DNA of 33,272 nt from an uncultured Prevotella sp. (GTDB taxonomy: Bacteria > Bacteroidota > Bacteroidia > Bacteroidales > Bacteroidaceae), in assembly GCA_905235835.1 (NCBI GenBank), contig CAJONQ010000011.1:1-33272 (forward strand), read 5' to 3'. Below the pieces are notes generated by a model that did not search any database, was not told the origin of the DNA, and saw only the letters and a program-made list of their open reading frames with translations. Numbering within the stretch: position 1 is the stretch's first letter; the number at the start of each line of letters is the position of its first letter. This document shows, in pieces, positions 7,115 through 14,944 of the stretch. The position numbers and the translations under genes were made by a program.

Positions 7115-8830
7115 TTATATTTCTGTTTCTATTTGTATGTTGACGTAGATGGGATAGATGCAGGAACTGCGCACCTCGATGCGCTTCTGCAGAAATATCT
7201 CTGCCTCAGGAATCTTGTCGCTAAAGTTGCGGCGGACAAACGGATTGTCTTGCAGGAGGATATTTACCCAGAAGACATAGCCGCAGCCTGACTTGTCCAA
7301 TTGCTGACTGTGGCGTACAGTGATGTCGCTGACCATGGCAGGGATGATACTGTATCGCGTCATCAGTTCGGTATAGCACAATATCTTCATGTCGGCAGGT
7401 GTGACGATGCGATCATTGGTAACCAACTCGTAGCGCACATAGTTTCTGAGTTTCTCCATGTCGTTGATCTCGTCGAAGCCATGCACCGGTTCACCAATCA
7501 TACGCATGGCGGAGTCGTTCAGTCCTGCGGGCGGAATGAAACGACTGTCAACATTCAGACTGTTGTTGACGGCTGCCCCCGGCGTAGTCACGACACCAAT
7601 GTCGAGACTGATGTTTTGGGAAGAGGTCAGTATCTCATGGTTAATAACCAGGTAGACACCAGGAGTGCTGTGAATCTGCTCCTGACGTATAGCCCTGGTC
7701 AGTTTCAGCAGTTCCTCTTGTATGTTGCGGATAATCTCGCTCAGTCTGGCACTGTGTATTTCCTGAAAGGCATAGTAGTCAGAGTGGAACTTCGTGGTCA
7801 GACTATTGAGCAGGCGCAACAGTGCAGCCTGGTTAAAACGGTCAGACGACACGCGGCGTACCTCAACGGGTGTCTTGCCGTACAACTGTTCCTCAGCGGG
7901 AGGAATAAGATGCATGAGTTGACTGACGTCAGGATCTCCTGGGGTATAGCCCGACACGCGAACGATAGGCGACGAGGAAGACAACGAGACGGTAGAGACC
8001 GATGCATTGACCAGGATGATGGGGTTGAGTATCAGATGCTCTTTGTCGAAGACGTAATCGTCTGGGATGCCCTTGAAGTCAAACACCAGTTCTGCGCTAC
8101 TAATCTCATCGTGGAATTCTTCATTCTGTGCAGTCCTCCTAAAGGAGAACAGGGCTATATTCTGGCGGGCATACAGGTCGAAGCCTACATTGGCGGCATC
8201 AAACAGTTGCGCCCTGTTGTACAACAGTGACTCTGTAGCAAAGCAGGGCTGCAGAGGCATGTCTGCATAGTGCCACGGCCTTGTCAGTTTCATCAGGCGA
8301 CCGTTAACCGTGACATTGACATCGTGGAAACGGGTGTCCATGAGGGCAAACGTCATGCCGTTCAGTGTCCTCTGAGGATGCTGGAACTGGAGCGTAACGC
8401 ACCATCGGCGACCATCCAGACGAGTCAGCCTGGAGATAGAGGCATTGATAAGGCGTTGCCTCAGTAATGGCATGAAACGGAACTGCGTATTGCTAAGAAA
8501 AAATGTACTATCCTCTGTGAGCAACAATTCCGAGAAGTCGCTGCGCAGGGTCCCCTCAACGACGGCAGTAGCCGGTATGGGGCGACCAGCCTCATAAGGT
8601 GTCAGCAGTTGGATATACTCGTCCAGTACATCCTGTTTGATACGCTCTATGTCGCTGTCAGTCTCGTTTGACTGATATGCCAGTGCCGTGATAAGCAATG
8701 AGAATATCGGGTCGCGCTCTATGCCCTCCAGTTGGTTGCTATGGGCACTCTGTCGCCAGATGGCTACCGCCTCCTGTAGCAACTCGCTGGCTCGTTGTCG
8801 TGTGTCGAATGCAGATTGTTTCATAGTCAT
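7115..8830 (-). CDS. tssF: T6SS baseplate subunit TssF
   Basis: The 571-residue product matches TssF in size, in gene order next to tssE, and in its N-terminal region, where a Glu-Arg-Asp-Pro motif (about 38-41) is followed by a helix rich in Leu, Ala and Tyr that resembles the 'DP..ErllegfAfl' region of the family. TssF and TssG together form the baseplate wedge around the VgrG hub in the cytoplasm. The start at 8830 comes 3 bases after the tssE stop; a second ATG at 8824 is equally possible. The Ubl gene follows 9 bases downstream, which ties the conjugation module to baseplate expression. Confidence 0.8.
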   Translation of the reverse strand: MTMKQSAFDTRQRASELLQEAVAIWRQSAHSNQLEGIERDPIFSLLITALAYQSNETDSDIERIKQDVLDEYIQLLTPYEAGRPIPATAVVEGTLRSDFSELLLTEDSTFFLSNTQFRFMPLLRQRLINASISRLTRLDGRRWCVTLQFQHPQRTLNGMTFALMDTRFHDVNVTVNGRLMKLTRPWHYADMPLQPCFATESLLYNRAQLFDAANVGFDLYARQNIALFSFRRTAQNEEFHDEISSAELVFDFKGIPDDYVFDKEHLILNPIILVNASVSTVSLSSSSPIVRVSGYTPGDPDVSQLMHLIPPAEEQLYGKTPVEVRRVSSDRFNQAALLRLLNSLTTKFHSDYYAFQEIHSARLSEIIRNIQEELLKLTRAIRQEQIHSTPGVYLVINHEILTSSQNISLDIGVVTTPGAAVNNSLNVDSRFIPPAGLNDSAMRMIGEPVHGFDEINDMEKLRNYVRYELVTNDRIVTPADMKILCYTELMTRYSIIPAMVSDITVRHSQQLDKSGCGYVFWVNILLQDNPFVRRNFSDKIPEAEIFLQKRIEVRSSCIYPIYVNIQIETEI

Positions 8831-8833
8831 TTA

Positions 8834-9286
8834 CTAACTCCAAATTTTTAACGTGGTGTCATACTTGTACTTCTCTTTCGTTTCGACGATGACACCTGTT
8901 ACCGTTATATAAATAGTACGCTTGTCACGGACATACGACATGGTTGCCGATACATCCGTCAGACGCTGCTCATACTTCATGATGACCTGTTTTAAATCGG
9001 TGGCAAAGGTATTGATGTTTTTTGAGTTTCCCGAAACTTTTTTGGAGTACAGTTTTTTATCTTCTTCAGTTTCTGTCGTCGAGGAGTTGAAGATCGTTCC
9101 TTCGTATTCGTTGAAAATCTCAAAACGCATATTGTTGAAGACAAACCCAAACTCGGGGTCTATGTAACAGTCGCCACGGACCGATGTCAATAGAATCTCC
9201 AGAAACGAGTCAATAGATTCTTTCAGATTGTCGGTAGATACCATGTTGCCGCCGATAATGACTAATGGGGATAGAAGACTTTCCAT
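8834..9286 (-). CDS. tssE: T6SS baseplate subunit TssE (gp25-like)
   Basis: The 150-residue product carries the gp25/TssE signature Asp-Pro-Glu-Phe-Gly-Phe (about 43-48), preceded by a helix with Ile-x-x-Phe-Leu-x-Ile-Leu-Leu-Thr and followed by a C-terminal beta part. In the baseplate, TssE helps start sheath polymerisation. The ATG at 9286 has the ATTATGG context seen at many genes of this locus; an internal ATG (residue 15) is a weaker alternative. The gene lies between tssK (27 bases) and tssF (3 bases). Confidence 0.8.
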   Translation of the reverse strand: MESLLSPLVIIGGNMVSTDNLKESIDSFLEILLTSVRGDCYIDPEFGFVFNNMRFEIFNEYEGTIFNSSTTETEEDKKLYSKKVSGNSKNINTFATDLKQVIMKYEQRLTDVSATMSYVRDKRTIYITVTGVIVETKEKYKYDTTLKIWS

Positions 9287-9313
9287 AATGATCCGGTTAT
9301 AACGTTTCTCTTT

Positions 9314-10453
9314 TTATATCTGCGGAATGAAATCATCCTCTTTCGGTATGGTAACGTAGAGGGCGTTGAAAAGGTTATCAAACAACTCGGTATAGAGTTT
9401 ATCGTAGAGCTTCTCATGCAGCTCTTCGCTGAGGATTTTTCCAAGAGATGGTTTCAAGACTTCCTCCATATACTTGGTGAGCGACTCGGTAAGTTCTTCT
9501 CTGAGTTCCTCGCGCAGTTCTGACTTGATGCGCTCCAGCAGTTTCTCATACAACTCAACGCTCAGTTGGTCGTAGAGTTCTTTCTTTACCTGTGCCATCA
9601 GAGCCTCGTAGTCTATGCTGTCATCAATGAGCGTTACACCGTCCAGCAGATTCACGGCACCAGCCAGATAATCCTCGAACCACTTCAGCCATAGCTGCGG
9701 GTCAACCTGTTCAGGGACAGGAATGTCAATGGTCTGATCGGTGTTGGGTCTCATGATGAAATAGTCAACAGCCTGGGCTATCTCCTGAGTCAGTTTGAGG
9801 AATTCAGCCCCCTGTCCCTGCAGGCTCTGAGAATGCATGCGGAACATATAGCGCAGCATAGCCTGTTTGCCTTCGCCCTCCTTGAAGTTGGGGTGCTCGC
9901 CCAACTGCCGTAGTAAGTCGGCATAACGGTTGCGAAACTCCTCGATACGCGGGTCACAACTGAGCAGCAGACAAGGAGGAATGAAGTCATTGTCAATAGA
10001 GAACACAGAGTCCTTGACCAGAAAACGCACTATGGGGAAGACATCGCTGTTCTTCACCTCGTCCAGTGTCATAATATCGTACGAGTATTGGGCACGAATA
10101 TAGCCGACTCCCTGTTTCTCAAACTCCATCTTGGTATCGCTGATGCCTACGGTCAGGTAGTACGTGTCACCAAAGAGCATCGGTATGGTGATGCTGACAG
10201 CCTCATCAACCTGAATGATGTGTCCAGAAGGCAGCAATGCCGTACACTGCAAGCGATCTATCTCAAAGCGGTTGGTATAGAACATGCCCTCACAGGCAAA
10301 CTCAGCACCCGGCAGCAATCCGATACAATGGTCGCCCAAAGCGGCACGGATAGCCGTCTGCTGTCTTATATCAAGGTTCTCGTCCATATCCAGGAAGGTT
10401 TGAGCGGTCAGCTCCATTCCCGGTCTCCAGTTGATTCTTGCATTGATATCCAT
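9314..10453 (-). CDS. tssK: T6SS baseplate adaptor TssK with an unusual C-terminal helical repeat
   Basis: The 379-residue product starts like TssK, with Ile-Asn-Trp-Arg-Pro-Gly-Met-x-Leu (7-15) followed by a Thr-x-Gln-x-Phe motif, the counterpart of the 'W..G..L.PqHFq' start of the family. The beta-rich shoulder and the helical middle are present. From about residue 283 to 365 the chain becomes a repeated amphipathic helix with Glu-Leu/Lys-Leu/Tyr patterns (Lys-Leu-Tyr-x-Lys-Leu-Tyr and similar). In other T6SSs the TssK head domain docks the baseplate to the TssL/TssM membrane complex, which is absent here. The helical tail may bind a different partner; this is inference. Its gene starts 8 bases after tssG. 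Confidence 0.75.
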   Translation of the reverse strand: MDINARINWRPGMELTAQTFLDMDENLDIRQQTAIRAALGDHCIGLLPGAEFACEGMFYTNRFEIDRLQCTALLPSGHIIQVDEAVSITIPMLFGDTYYLTVGISDTKMEFEKQGVGYIRAQYSYDIMTLDEVKNSDVFPIVRFLVKDSVFSIDNDFIPPCLLLSCDPRIEEFRNRYADLLRQLGEHPNFKEGEGKQAMLRYMFRMHSQSLQGQGAEFLKLTQEIAQAVDYFIMRPNTDQTIDIPVPEQVDPQLWLKWFEDYLAGAVNLLDGVTLIDDSIDYEALMAQVKKELYDQLSVELYEKLLERIKSELREELREELTESLTKYMEEVLKPSLGKILSEELHEKLYDKLYTELFDNLFNALYVTIPKEDDFIPQI

Positions 10454-10461
10454 ATCTGTTT

Positions 10462-11253
10462 TTATTTTTTCAGTTCAGTATTATAGTCCAGCAACCAATG
10501 GCGGGCATCGTTCCATGACTGGTTATGCCACTTGATGACCGCAATGAGCATGGTGTCGAAGGGGAAGAACCATTCCTGTATGAAATCACGAACTTCATGA
10601 ACAGCGGTATCCATCTCCTTATAGCCTTCGGGAGTCAGTCCCTCAACCAGAAATTCGTAGGTCACCTTGGGTATCCATACCCGGGTATGGTCGGTCTTGC
10701 TGTAGCGACCAATTGTACACTTCACCTCGCAGCCGAAGAGTACCGATAGTATGTTGCGTATCAGACGATAGTCACCCCTGATGTCGCACACCATAGGTAA
10801 CAAACATGCCAACTGACGGATATAAGGATTCTGCTCAGCCTTGATATCATAGTGGAAGAAGGTTGTCAAGACATAGTTCAACTTGCTGTCAAGCAAGTCT
10901 GACACCTTGCGCTCGATGCCTATTCGCCGCTGAAAAGAGATGTTGTCAAAGGGCTGGAATGTGTCGCGCAGCAGCTTCTGGCGTTCGTTGAGCGCACTGA
11001 TCTTTGTCTTCTGTTCCTTACCCCTCAGCGCATTATCTGAAAACAGCATGCCGGCAGGCAACAGTTTGGTATAACTGTCGCGCGCCACTTGCAATTCTCC
11101 CGTCTCCTCGTCATAGCCTATCAGGTCGCTGTTGAAGTTACGGTAGAAAACACCCAGATGCTCCACCGTCCACTTCTCATCCATTTCAGGATATAGATAG
11201 TGTAGCAGCATCTCTGCGTTGACTTCTGACAGATTCTGATTTACTTTCTTCAT
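10462..11253 (-). CDS. tssG: T6SS baseplate subunit TssG (probable)
   Basis: The 263-residue product is called TssG from its position beside tssK, tssE and tssF, its size, and a central helical region ending in Leu-Ile-Arg-Asn-Ile-Leu-Ser-Val-Leu-Phe-Gly-Cys (about 169-180), which resembles the 'll...FG.pv.v' region of the family. It should form the baseplate wedge with TssF. Its ATG overlaps the E1 stop codon in an ATGA arrangement, so translation of the E1-like enzyme and of this baseplate protein is probably coupled. The N-terminal part is divergent from proteobacterial TssG. Confidence 0.65.
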   Translation of the reverse strand: MKKVNQNLSEVNAEMLLHYLYPEMDEKWTVEHLGVFYRNFNSDLIGYDEETGELQVARDSYTKLLPAGMLFSDNALRGKEQKTKISALNERQKLLRDTFQPFDNISFQRRIGIERKVSDLLDSKLNYVLTTFFHYDIKAEQNPYIRQLACLLPMVCDIRGDYRLIRNILSVLFGCEVKCTIGRYSKTDHTRVWIPKVTYEFLVEGLTPEGYKEMDTAVHEVRDFIQEWFFPFDTMLIAVIKWHNQSWNDARHWLLDYNTELKK

Positions 11254-12416
11254 GTTCTATTCATTTCTACATAGACGTCGCCATGCTCAGTGACTACCTG
11301 CAGGACATCCCAGGCAGGGATACCTATCTGACCCAACGTCAGTTCCTGATACGGAAAGTCATCGTCTATCAATCTGTACTCATGCTGATACAGTGCCGAC
11401 AGCAGGGCACCTCTCAGCATTGTGTTTTGTTCTATATAGTCGGCGACACCCCTGCCGGGCACCATGACCTGTACTTGTCTGCCGTCGACACGCGACTCCA
11501 CCCAATCCACGAAACAGTCGTTCAGACTGATGTGCGGTGAAGAGTCGCCAGTCAGTTGGCGCAGTTGTTGCAGAGCGTCCGCTACCGTATACTGCGGCGT
11601 CAGCGCAGAGGACACCACAGGTTCCCAGCACTCATGGACAGCACAGTCGTCGTCATAGGCATTGAAGTTGACGGTCTTGGTGGTCAGATGCTGTCCTTCA
11701 TAACAGAACATACGACCGCACAGCGATGTCAGTTCACCAGACTCTAACTGCTCCTGATGGATGAGTTTCAGCGCCTCCTGTACCTCGACGGCACCGATGA
11801 CCGATGCCACAACGGGTGTAGTGGCTGCCCGCCCAGCCTCTTCGTTACGCCTAATGATGCCAGCGCATGACATGCGGCGTGCCAACTGGCTCAGCCCCTC
11901 CGGTCCTAAGTTGCAGGCATAACAATTCTCACCTGGACGGAATACGCGGGCTGTCCCTTCCAGTCCGTCAATGCCACCGTCTATCCACGGGCGTCCTGCC
12001 CTCATGCAGAGGCGGTTGATACAGTAACGAGCCCAGCGGTTGTCTACACAACCAATGACCACATCCATATTGCGCACCAGTCCCAGTCCTACGTCATAGG
12101 CGATGTCGCCATAGACAGTCTGTATCTCTACGTCGGCATTCATGGCTTTCATGCGCTCAGCCACAGCCTCTGTTTTCTTTCTTTGCAGGAGAGCGTCCTC
12201 AGTCGTAAAGAGCACCGAGCGCGTTAGGTTCGACGGTTCCACACGGTCGAAGTCGACCGCCACGATATGCTTGAAGCCAAACAGTGTCAGGTTCTTCAGC
12301 ACTTCATTGCCCAAGGCACCACACCCTACGACCATCACCCGGGCTGACTCCACGCGGTCTTTACGAAACCACGACAGCCCTGAGAATACGTCCGCTGTCA
12401 GCTCCGAATTACTCAT
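11250..12416 (-). CDS. E1-like ubiquitin-activating enzyme (ThiF/HesA/MoeB fold) with a beta-grasp-like C-terminal tail
   Basis: The 388-residue product has the nucleotide motif Gly-Cys-Gly-Ala-Leu-Gly (31-36), Asp55-x-Asp57 followed by Ser-Asn-Leu-Thr-Arg66, Lys81, and Asp125-Asn in the adenylation site. Cys165/Cys168 and Cys258/Cys263 are likely zinc ligands. Cys184, just before the 'TTPVVASVIG' helix (199-208), is the best candidate for the thioester cysteine. These features predict ATP-dependent adenylation of the Ubl C-terminus and transfer to Cys184, then to the E2. The last ~110 residues are not usual in MoeB or ThiF; the end (Leu-Thr-Leu-Gly-Gln-Ile-Gly-Ile-x-x-x-Asp-x-Leu) looks like a second beta-grasp/UFD-type domain that could receive the E2. 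Start and stop codons overlap those of both neighbours (TAATG and ATGA). Confidence 0.85.
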   Translation of the reverse strand: MSNSELTADVFSGLSWFRKDRVESARVMVVGCGALGNEVLKNLTLFGFKHIVAVDFDRVEPSNLTRSVLFTTEDALLQRKKTEAVAERMKAMNADVEIQTVYGDIAYDVGLGLVRNMDVVIGCVDNRWARYCINRLCMRAGRPWIDGGIDGLEGTARVFRPGENCYACNLGPEGLSQLARRMSCAGIIRRNEEAGRAATTPVVASVIGAVEVQEALKLIHQEQLESGELTSLCGRMFCYEGQHLTTKTVNFNAYDDDCAVHECWEPVVSSALTPQYTVADALQQLRQLTGDSSPHISLNDCFVDWVESRVDGRQVQVMVPGRGVADYIEQNTMLRGALLSALYQHEYRLIDDDFPYQELTLGQIGIPAWDVLQVVTEHGDVYVEMNRT

Positions 12417-13108
12417 TACTCCTCAGCCGATGGCATCTGCAGTTTGCTCTTCACGTCCTCACCGGCAGCGGCAGCCTGCTCCTTAAAGCCTTGATCGCTG
12501 GCAGACTTCTCCTGCTGATAGCGTTGGTAGGCATCGGCTATCTCCTTTTTCTTGTCGTCCACCGTAGTCTTGGCGGTATCAACATTGGTCTGATAGGTCT
12601 TTTCGAAGTCGTCCTTTGCCTTGTCCGCATCTTCCATGCTCATCGTAGGTAACTTCTCGGCAAGACGCAGATCATACTTGACGCGCGTCTCCTCGAAACT
12701 CTTCTTCGCGTCATCGTAGAAAATGTCGACAGTCTGGTTGAGTGCGTCGTAGCGATCCTTGTCCACTTCGGGCATCGTAAAGCACAGATACGGCTGTTCG
12801 TCGTCGCCGTTCTTCAACACCTCATTGCTCATCTTGAACTCGGGGTGGGTCTCTAGGACACCCTTGGCAACAGGGATAATGAATTCTTTGTCCTTGGGGA
12901 TAACCCACAGATGGTCATCGTCAGGAACGCTGACATCTGCCAACTCTTCAATGCCCATGTTGCGGTCTTCATATTCTATCACTACGGGCAGCAGTGATAC
13001 AGGGTCGGACTTGACGCAGAGATTCTTCAGGCGCATCATAAGTAGTCCGCCATAACCTTCCAGCACGCTGCTGTACTCTTCCTTGAGCAATCTTATAGAA
13101 TAATCCAT
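12416..13108 (-). CDS. Unknown acidic protein with C-terminal coiled coil, coupled to the E1 gene
   Basis: The 230-residue product has no signal peptide. Residues 1-120 look like a mixed alpha/beta domain (hydrophobic strands such as Leu-Leu-Pro-Val-Val-Ile-Glu-Tyr near 39-46). Residues 125-225 are a highly charged helix, probably a coiled coil, rich in Lys, Asp, Glu and Ala. I do not recognise the family. Its stop codon overlaps the E1 start codon (TAATG), which suggests fixed stoichiometry with the E1. It could be an adaptor or a substrate of the conjugation system, or a T6SS structural factor. The preceding gene encodes the PEGA protein, 11 bases away. Confidence 0.6.
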   Translation of the reverse strand: MDYSIRLLKEEYSSVLEGYGGLLMMRLKNLCVKSDPVSLLPVVIEYEDRNMGIEELADVSVPDDDHLWVIPKDKEFIIPVAKGVLETHPEFKMSNEVLKNGDDEQPYLCFTMPEVDKDRYDALNQTVDIFYDDAKKSFEETRVKYDLRLAEKLPTMSMEDADKAKDDFEKTYQTNVDTAKTTVDDKKKEIADAYQRYQQEKSASDQGFKEQAAAAGEDVKSKLQMPSAEE

Positions 13109-13119
13109 GATGTTACTAT

Positions 13120-14478
13120 TTAGTCATTACTTATTTTCTTCATTTTGATACTGACATCTGTCATTTCGTTGCCTTTGGGGCGTATGCGTTTCTTGACCGT
13201 CATATAGCCCTCTTTGCTCACGGTGATGAGATAGTCCTGCTTAGGTGACAGACCACTCAACACCAGTGGGGTAACGCCCTGTAACTTTCCGTCCAGTCGG
13301 ATGACGGCACCTACTACATTGGCATGGATGTTGACCATACCGGTACTGGTTTGCGGAACTGCCAGTTTGATCTCCTGAGGATAGGTGTCCGTAATCCACA
13401 GTTCTGTGGGTTCCGACTCCAAGCCGTCTTTCTTGGTGCTCACCAGGTGATAACCCACCGCCAGCGGTCCGCTCCACTGTCCCAGACCAATGCGCTCACG
13501 GTCTAACCAGATTTCGGTATCACCATCGGCAACACTGAGGGTAATTTGTGCCGAATCGGGTTTAGCACCTCTCTGCAACTCCGCAGCCGAGGGAATCAGT
13601 TCTGTCGGCGACACCTCATGGGCTATATCTGGTTTCTTCATGTGGTGTATACTGAAATCACTCTGGTTCAGCACGATGGTTTTCTTCTCTGCCCGGTCCA
13701 CGTCCACCTGCCCCAGATAGCAACAGGTGGTGCCTAAAAACACGGACACCTGATGACTGCCGGCTATCAGTCTGCCACTGACACCCTCGCCCTGACCGAT
13801 AGGCAGACCGTCAACGAAGATACGTCCCGACTTCCATGGTGTCTTCACCGTCAGATAGGAATAGACGGGCTGTAATCTGACATCCAGCACCAGTTTGGCG
13901 GTATCGGACAATACAAACGAGTCGGTCAGTGCTTCGTAGAACGGTGCCTCTACCGTATAGGTATGGCTGCCGACTGACAGTTTTGCCGCCAGAGAACCGT
14001 CGCGTATCAGTTGGTGCACCGAGTCTATCTGTACGATGGCATTTCCCGGCGAGACATTCAGCACCACCCACTGCTGTTGCAGTTTATACTCATGGGTCGG
14101 GTCAGATGCCAGCAGATTGGCACGATAGTGCTTCTTGCGCTTCAGCCATTTCTTGGGTACTCGCCAAGTATACTGCCCGTAGACCTGATGCTTGACGGTC
14201 AGGTAGCGTGTCTTGTGGGGCAACTTTACGGTCACCAGTCCGTCACCTTCTTTTGCCTCTGCCGCGTCTTTGCCATTGGCGATAAAGGAGAATCCCTTCT
14301 CCGTGGTATAGAGATCCAGGAGGGCAAACTGCTTATCGGAAGAAGGTGCTTTGCCCAACAGTCGTTTGAGCCATGTACGCTTCTCCTGCTTGAAACCGTC
14401 AACTTCTATCTGCTGGGCTTCCAGGGAAGTCGCCAAGCAGACCATCAGCAACGTTGTAAACAGATACTTACCTCTCAC
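13120..14478 (-). CDS. Exported protein with about four PEGA-like repeats
   Basis: The 452-residue product has a signal peptide (about 1-21, ending Leu-Glu-Ala-Gln) and no other membrane helix. The last repeat (about 379-448) is a clear PEGA domain: Val-x-Ile-x-Ala-Asn-x-x-Gly-Ala-x-Ile-x-Leu-Asp-Gly-Lys, Thr-Pro-Leu, Tyr-x-Ile-x-Val-x-Lys-x-Gly-Tyr. Similar but weaker beta units occupy about 137-203, 206-270 and 310-374. PEGA domains are extracytoplasmic beta-sandwiches thought to bind the cell wall or proteins. A periplasmic or cell-wall-anchoring role in the envelope part of this T6SS is plausible. The start is a GTG inside an 18-bp repeat, with an in-frame TAA two codons upstream; the next Met (residue 12) would destroy the signal peptide. 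Confidence 0.75.
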   Translation of the reverse strand: MRGKYLFTTLLMVCLATSLEAQQIEVDGFKQEKRTWLKRLLGKAPSSDKQFALLDLYTTEKGFSFIANGKDAAEAKEGDGLVTVKLPHKTRYLTVKHQVYGQYTWRVPKKWLKRKKHYRANLLASDPTHEYKLQQQWVVLNVSPGNAIVQIDSVHQLIRDGSLAAKLSVGSHTYTVEAPFYEALTDSFVLSDTAKLVLDVRLQPVYSYLTVKTPWKSGRIFVDGLPIGQGEGVSGRLIAGSHQVSVFLGTTCCYLGQVDVDRAEKKTIVLNQSDFSIHHMKKPDIAHEVSPTELIPSAAELQRGAKPDSAQITLSVADGDTEIWLDRERIGLGQWSGPLAVGYHLVSTKKDGLESEPTELWITDTYPQEIKLAVPQTSTGMVNIHANVVGAVIRLDGKLQGVTPLVLSGLSPKQDYLITVSKEGYMTVKKRIRPKGNEMTDVSIKMKKISND

Positions 14479-14527
14479 CTCTTACCTCTTATTTTTTTAT
14501 TTCTTACTTCTTACCTCTCACCTCTTA
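14467..14527. repeat. Duplicated 18-bp purine/pyrimidine repeat at a gene junction
   Basis: The 18-mer cttacctctcacctctta occurs at 14467-14484 and 14510-14527, with related sequence between the copies. On the minus strand one copy supplies the TAA stop of the PAAR-like gene and the other supplies the GTG start of the PEGA gene. Confidence 0.8.
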
Positions 14528-14917
14528 TTTCCCCGACGTCATCGGGGCAATGGCACCTGGCATCGTGACGGAGATTTGTCCACCCCAGTTGCACATGCAC
14601 TTGGCATTGTCCAACAATGCAGGGAAATTAGCTATCTTTACCTGCGCACCGGGCATCCATGGTGCTGCGATTACCGGAACGCAGGGCATGGGTGTCAGCG
14701 CACCCATCGCTGCTGCCGTTGCTGCAGCCACGGTCGGGTTGGACATCGACTGGCACATACCGAAGGGGGCTATGTTCACCATCGGCTTATTGTCCATGAT
14801 ATTACCTATCGCCATATTCATACATTTGGGGCGCATGGGGTCTAAGACCGAGAAAGTGCCTGGCGCCATTCCGAATGTGCACTGCAACATTGCTCCTTGA
14901 CAAACAAACTGTCCCAT
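14525..14917 (-). CDS. PAAR-like (DUF4280-type) spike tip protein
   Basis: The 130-residue product has the DUF4280 pattern: a start with Val-Cys-Gln-Gly-Ala, a Cys-x-Phe-Gly motif (14-17), Asn-Ile-x-x-Phe-Gly-Met-Cys (48-55), Asn-Pro-x-Val-Ala-Ala-Ala-Thr (60-67), Pro-x-Pro-Cys-Val-Pro (77-82) and a Gly-Gly-x-Ile-x-Val end. Members of this family act as PAAR-like tips that sharpen the VgrG spike and can carry effectors. Several conserved cysteines could bind a metal or form disulfides. No toxin domain is fused. The neighbours upstream are the 628-residue spike-like protein and vgrG, which fits a complete spike cassette. Confidence 0.85.
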   Translation of the reverse strand: MGQFVCQGAMLQCTFGMAPGTFSVLDPMRPKCMNMAIGNIMDNKPMVNIAPFGMCQSMSNPTVAAATAAAMGALTPMPCVPVIAAPWMPGAQVKIANFPALLDNAKCMCNWGGQISVTMPGAIAPMTSGK

Positions 14918-14944
14918 ATAATATCTTCTTGTTTATTGGGTTAG

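Noticed and set aside
7301..8230. 309-codon open frame on the plus strand opposite tssF
   Set aside because: It lies wholly antisense to a well supported baseplate gene, shows no domain pattern and is explained by codon use of the opposite strand.
11250..12416. ThiF/MoeB of thiamin or molybdopterin synthesis
   Set aside because: No thi or moa genes are near. The partner genes are a Ubl, an E2-like gene and a RING-like gene, and the C-terminal domain is unlike ThiF or MoeB.
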